Assembly (NCBI GenBank): GCA_903863035.1
Contig: CAIPAT010000106.1
Coordinates: 1 to 43,796, forward strand
Source: an uncultured Lentisphaeria bacterium
GTDB lineage: Bacteria > Verrucomicrobiota > Lentisphaeria > Victivallales > Victivallaceae
DNA length: 43,796 nucleotides
Direction of reading: 5' to 3'
Numbering within the stretch: position 1 is the stretch's first letter; each line of letters opens with the position of its first letter. Shown one piece after another: positions 41,111-43,796 of this stretch. A program made the translations under genes and the position numbers. Under the pieces are notes generated by a model. The model did no database searches. It worked only from the letters and a program-made list of their open reading frames with translations, and was not told the DNA's origin.

Positions 41111-42193
41111 ATGCTGGAAAAGGAAATTATCGAAAGATTAAAAAAGGGTGGTATACAACTGCCGCCGCTACAGCTTGTACCTTTTTCAATTGCCGGCATG
41201 AAGTCCGCCCCGGCATGCGATGCGGTCATTAAGGTGAAATGGGATAAGGCCGAAGAGAAATTTGTGGCAGAGGCGAAATCCCTTTCGACGCCTAAAAGCA
41301 TCATGGATGCCATTGTATCGGTCAAAGCTTTGTCAAGAGCAATGAAGTTGAATCCAATGGTCGTGGTACCCTATCTTTCCGGGGAAGCAACGAGCAGTCT
41401 GGAACAGGCGGGGGTGAGCGGCATTGACCTCTGCGGCAACGCTCTGATTATCGTGTCCGGCAAGTTTTATTATTCAAGAACTGGGAACAAGAATCAATTT
41501 CCCAGTACGGCGCCGATTAAAAACATATATTCTAAAAACAGTTCGCTGGTCGGGCGACTTTTTCTCGTTCGTCCCAATTTCAATAGAGTAGGAGAAATCC
41601 TCGATGAGATAAACCGGCGGACGCTGCCCGCATTCAAGGATAACAGCCTTTCGCTGCCCACGGTCTCAAAGTGCCTCAAGAGCATGGAGCAGGATCTGAT
41701 AGCCGGGCGGGATGACCTGGGGATAAGGCTGCTGCAACCGGATAAACTGCTGGCAAAGCTGTCCGGTAACTATGCTCCGCCGAAAGTCGGCGAAACCATC
41801 AACTGGGAAATTCCGGCTCCGGGCAAGGCGATGAAAGTACTGGCGGATATCTTTAAGCGCGGAGTACCGGCGGTTGTCACCGGCAGTAGTTCGGCAACCC
41901 GGTATTCGGTAATGCAGGGTTCAGAAACAATCTCTGTTTATTCAACGGATCCGGACGCATTGCTGAATGGCATCCCGGGAAAAAGGAATGACCGGTTTCC
42001 AAGTCTGTCCTTCATCAGGACAGCCGATATGCCTGCATATTTTGATTGCAGAACCGGTAATGACGGCATCCGGTGGGCATCACCGGTCCAGTCCTACTGC
42101 GAGCTGATGACAGGCGACAAGCGCGATCAGGAGACAGCGCTCCAGGTCAGGGAATACATATTAACGGCAATCAAGGAATATAAGCATGGGTGA
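41111..42193 (+). CDS. AbiEi-like antitoxin/regulator of a type IV toxin-antitoxin system
   Basis: 360 aa. The C-terminal half (about 240-355) fits AbiEi-type antitoxins: AVVTGSSSATRYSVMQ, ISVYSTDPDALL, and the closing SPVQSYCELMTGDKRDQETALQVREYIL. A winged-helix-like stretch (about 155-195: GRLFLVRPNFNRVGEILDEI and SLSLPTVSKCLKSMEQD) precedes it. The N-terminal 140 residues (AKSLSTPKSIMDAIVSVKAL, IDLCGNALIIVSG) look like a divergent nuclease-like fold as found in some AbiEi proteins. Start supported by AGGA eight bases upstream. It overlaps the AbiEii-like toxin gene by 8 bases, the normal arrangement. It should repress its own operon and block toxin activity. Confidence 0.75.
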   Translation: MLEKEIIERLKKGGIQLPPLQLVPFSIAGMKSAPACDAVIKVKWDKAEEKFVAEAKSLSTPKSIMDAIVSVKALSRAMKLNPMVVVPYLSGEATSSLEQAGVSGIDLCGNALIIVSGKFYYSRTGNKNQFPSTAPIKNIYSKNSSLVGRLFLVRPNFNRVGEILDEINRRTLPAFKDNSLSLPTVSKCLKSMEQDLIAGRDDLGIRLLQPDKLLAKLSGNYAPPKVGETINWEIPAPGKAMKVLADIFKRGVPAVVTGSSSATRYSVMQGSETISVYSTDPDALLNGIPGKRNDRFPSLSFIRTADMPAYFDCRTGNDGIRWASPVQSYCELMTGDKRDQETALQVREYILTAIKEYKHG

Positions 42194-42461
42194 ACTCAGT
42201 CAATTAAGTGATGCGCTGCTGGATCTGATCGGGCATATTTCCGGCTCCAGGCTGAAACTTATCGTGGGCGGCGGGTTCGGCATCTACCTACGGCACAAGG
42301 AACTGCTGAAAGCAGGCAATGCCGGGACGCTACTTAAAGAGTGGCCGCAGCCGCGTTCGACCAACGATCTCGATCTTTTCCTGAAGACCGAACTGCTGGC
42401 GGACTCGGCAAAGCTCAAGCCGCTGGCCGACGCAATTCAGCAGCTTGGCTATGGAGTCTAG
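42186..42461 (+). pseudogene. AbiEii-like nucleotidyltransferase toxin, N-terminal fragment
   Basis: 91 codons. LIVGGGFGIYLRHKELL is the glycine-rich nucleotide site and RSTNDLDLFLKTELL supplies the first two catalytic Asp of the AbiEii nucleotidyltransferase family. Translation stops at the TAG inside the CTAG that borders the inserted element. The remainder of the protein is encoded at 42715-43313. On its own this fragment lacks the third carboxylate and most of the fold, so no toxin activity is expected. Confidence 0.8.
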
Positions 42462-42714
42462 AAAAAATAACATGAGCATTTGGCGAGAATACAGGTGTTA
42501 AGATTCGAGACGCAAAGCCTGAGCGTATTAAACATACGTAAAGGCTGAAGCAACGAAGAAGATTAATACATGGATTCCGCCCCAAAGGGCTGGCGTTCTT
42601 CCGGCCGCTTATCACGCTGCTCATTCGTTACATATCTTCAGATATGCTCCTCGTTCGCATTATGATAATCAATCCAGAATCTCCGCTAGCAAATGTTCAT
42701 GTTATTTTTACTAG
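42458..42714. mobile_element. MITE-like repeat family C inserted in the toxin gene
   Basis: A 249-bp non-coding element between two copies of CTAG (42458-42461 and 42711-42714). The terminal inverted repeats are AAAAATAACATGAGCATTTG on the left and, mirrored, CAAATGTTCATGTTATTTTT on the right, one mismatch in 20. The interior is itself a worn inverted repeat: GAGCGTATTAAACATACG on the left half pairs with the CATATCTTCAGATATG region (42631-42646) on the right. A 4-base YTAR-type duplication is what I recall for IS701-family transposases, none of which is in the window. Confidence 0.85.
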
Positions 42715-43313
42715 CCTCCTATGATCCAATCGCAACGGCGAAGTATTATCAGTTCTTCAAGCCCGGCCCCAAGGGCGGGGAAGCGGGAGGATTTAAAATT
42801 GATATTCTGACCGGACCGGTGGAGCGTCTCAGGGAAATCGGGGTTAAAGCCGACAGCCGCCGTGCGCATCCCGTTCCTAAAATCGAATTTCATGCGCATC
42901 CGCTGGATGAGGCGTTGACGCTTGAAGAGCATCTGAAATCAGTCGTCATTGAATCCTCCGGCAGGCAGGGCGAAGTGTTCCTGCCGCATCCGTTCTCGTT
43001 TATAATGATGAAACTCTTTGCTTTGCGCGACAGGCAGGATGATCCTGAAAAGGATTACGGGCGGCATCATGCGCTCGATATTTATACCATTGTGGCAATG
43101 ATGACAAGCCGGGAGTGGGAGGAATCGCTGCAACTCGCTGAAAAGTATAAACACAGCAGCAAGGCGCAGGAAGCCGCCGGCATTGTCAAGGAGATGTTCA
43201 AAGACGAGTTAAGCCCCGGCGTCATCAGGTTAAGGGAAAGTAAATATTATAAACCCAGTTTTCAACTGGTTGAATGCTTGAGGGCGTTGAAGGATTTGTT
43301 TAAGATCGATTAA
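42693..43313 (+). pseudogene. AbiEii-like nucleotidyltransferase toxin, C-terminal fragment
   Basis: The toxin part begins at about 42715 (ASYDPIATAKYYQFFKPG). FKIDILTGPV holds the third catalytic Asp, followed by the helical domain with VFLPHPFSFIMMKLFALRDR and GRHHALDIYTIVAMM, typical of AbiEii. The first seven codons (from ATG 42693) come from the right end of element C, which by chance provides a start codon in frame. Removing the element and one CTAG leaves the two toxin halves out of frame by one base, so a small indel happened as well. Whether the fragment is translated is unknown. Confidence 0.75.
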
Positions 43314-43475
43314 GCAGAACACGGTATTTGTCCAATAGGAGATCACCATCCATATCAGTTAGCCGAATCGTTCAGCAAGTAGTTGTTCTCGGAAATGGCG
43401 ACCGTTCCCGGCGTCATCGGCAATATTCACATCCGTTTAGTGAACTCGTCTTGATTCACCCGTCCGTAACTATTT

Positions 43476-43591
43476 ACAGGGATGGACAGGATAAACAGGA
43501 TAAAAACATGGTCAGCGAATGTTTGCGCTTCACGCAAATATTTGCTGATTAGTCTTTCGTGCTTTTGGTGTTTTTAGTGTTTTTCGTGGTA
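43476..43591. repeat. Two small dispersed repeats
   Basis: GGGATGGACAGGATAAACAG (43479-43498, within 43476-43511) and, on the minus strand, ACCACGAAAAACACTAAAAA (43572-43591, with the motif reaching 43556). The second belongs with 23630-23662. Nothing else is seen between 43314 and 43608. Confidence 0.6.
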
Positions 43592-43608
43592 AAAATGTAT
43601 TGGTTTTG

Positions 43609-43796
43609 TCACCCGTCACCCATAACCCGTCACCCATAACCCATAACCCATAACCCATAACCCATAACCCGTCACCCATCACCCATAACCCATAACCCAT
43701 AACCCATAACCCATCACCCATCACCCATCACCCATCACCCATCACCCATCACCCATCACCCATCACCCATCACCCATCACCCATCACCCATCACCC
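43609..43796. repeat. Heptanucleotide satellite (CCCRTMA), runs to window end
   Basis: About 26 tandem 7-bp units: CCCGTCA, CCCATAA and CCCATCA. The left part mixes the three types with CCCATAA most common; the last 90-odd bases are pure CCCATCA. The minus strand therefore has GGG every seven bases. No coding value; the open frame on the minus strand (GYGLWVMGDG repeats) is only the satellite read through. Confidence 0.97.

Noticed and set aside
43530..43724. GYGLWVMGDG-type open frame on the minus strand
   Set aside because: Only the heptamer satellite read through.
43609..43796. Possible linear-chromosome telomere
   Set aside because: Heptamer arrays resemble eukaryotic telomeres in form only. 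Bacterial telomeres are hairpins or protein-capped, and internal arrays of this type occur in circular genomes.

Overview
The window looks like a chromosomal segment, possibly a whole contig, from a Gram-negative bacterium of the PVC group, most likely Lentisphaerota. That placement is inference. It rests on a secreted DUF4838 protein in a LacI-controlled operon with an ADP-ribosylglycohydrolase, lipoprotein signals, a Wza-type exporter, and dispersed palindromic repeats. No rRNA, tRNA, transposase or CRISPR array was seen. The window opens inside a dispersed repeat and closes inside a heptanucleotide satellite, as expected if assembly broke at repeats.

Layout. 1-4851 (+): a phosphoethanolamine-transferase-like protein, an EIIA(Ntr)-type PTS protein with a clear terminator, a MITE-like element, a small secreted repeat protein and a CgeB-like glycosyltransferase. 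4862-23399 (-): a sixteen-gene exopolysaccharide (EPS) locus, tightly packed and mostly overlapping. It encodes an O-antigen ligase/polymerase, a Wza-like exporter, a Wzz/Wzc-like co-polymerase with a degenerate ATPase domain, a nucleotidyltransferase plus uridine-kinase-like pair, a nucleotidyltransferase/left-handed-beta-helix/sugar-transferase fusion, the initiating sugar transferase, a WecG/TagA fusion, five glycosyltransferases, a polysaccharide deacetylase-like protein, and a partner-switching regulator pair (REC-PP2C-HATPase plus STAS). 23400-23980: a gene-free region full of hairpins and small dispersed repeats. 23981-33014 (+): a GC-richer catabolic operon (HAD phosphatase, DUF4838, LamG, six-hairpin glycosidase, xylose-isomerase-like protein, ADP-ribosylglycohydrolase, LacI regulator). 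33030-34620: remnants and copies of two MITE-like families around a secreted protein and a polyprenol-kinase-like protein. 34682-39714 (-): an oligosaccharide flippase, a GT87 glycosyltransferase, a phosphodiesterase and an ankyrin lipoprotein. 39949-43313 (+): a small membrane protein, another MITE, and an AbiE-type type IV toxin-antitoxin pair whose toxin gene is split by a third MITE-like family with a CTAG duplication. 43314-43796: widespread small repeats and the satellite.

How it fits together. The sugar transferase at 12650-13372 would load the first sugar on undecaprenyl phosphate. The glycosyltransferases extend it, the flippase (12 kb beyond the main locus, across the catabolic operon) moves the unit, the ligase/polymerase joins units, and the co-polymerase and exporter take the chain out. 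The PP2C/STAS pair probably sets production post-translationally, as in SypE/SypA or HsbR/HsbA. The catabolic operon probably imports or trims a glycan, with the LacI protein as its switch. Its different base composition and repeat-rich borders suggest it was inserted beside or into the EPS region.

The observations that most deserve follow-up are the hairpin family with compensatory base changes, the MITE-split toxin, the partner-switch module inside the EPS locus, and the unusual fused or degenerate sugar-activation genes.
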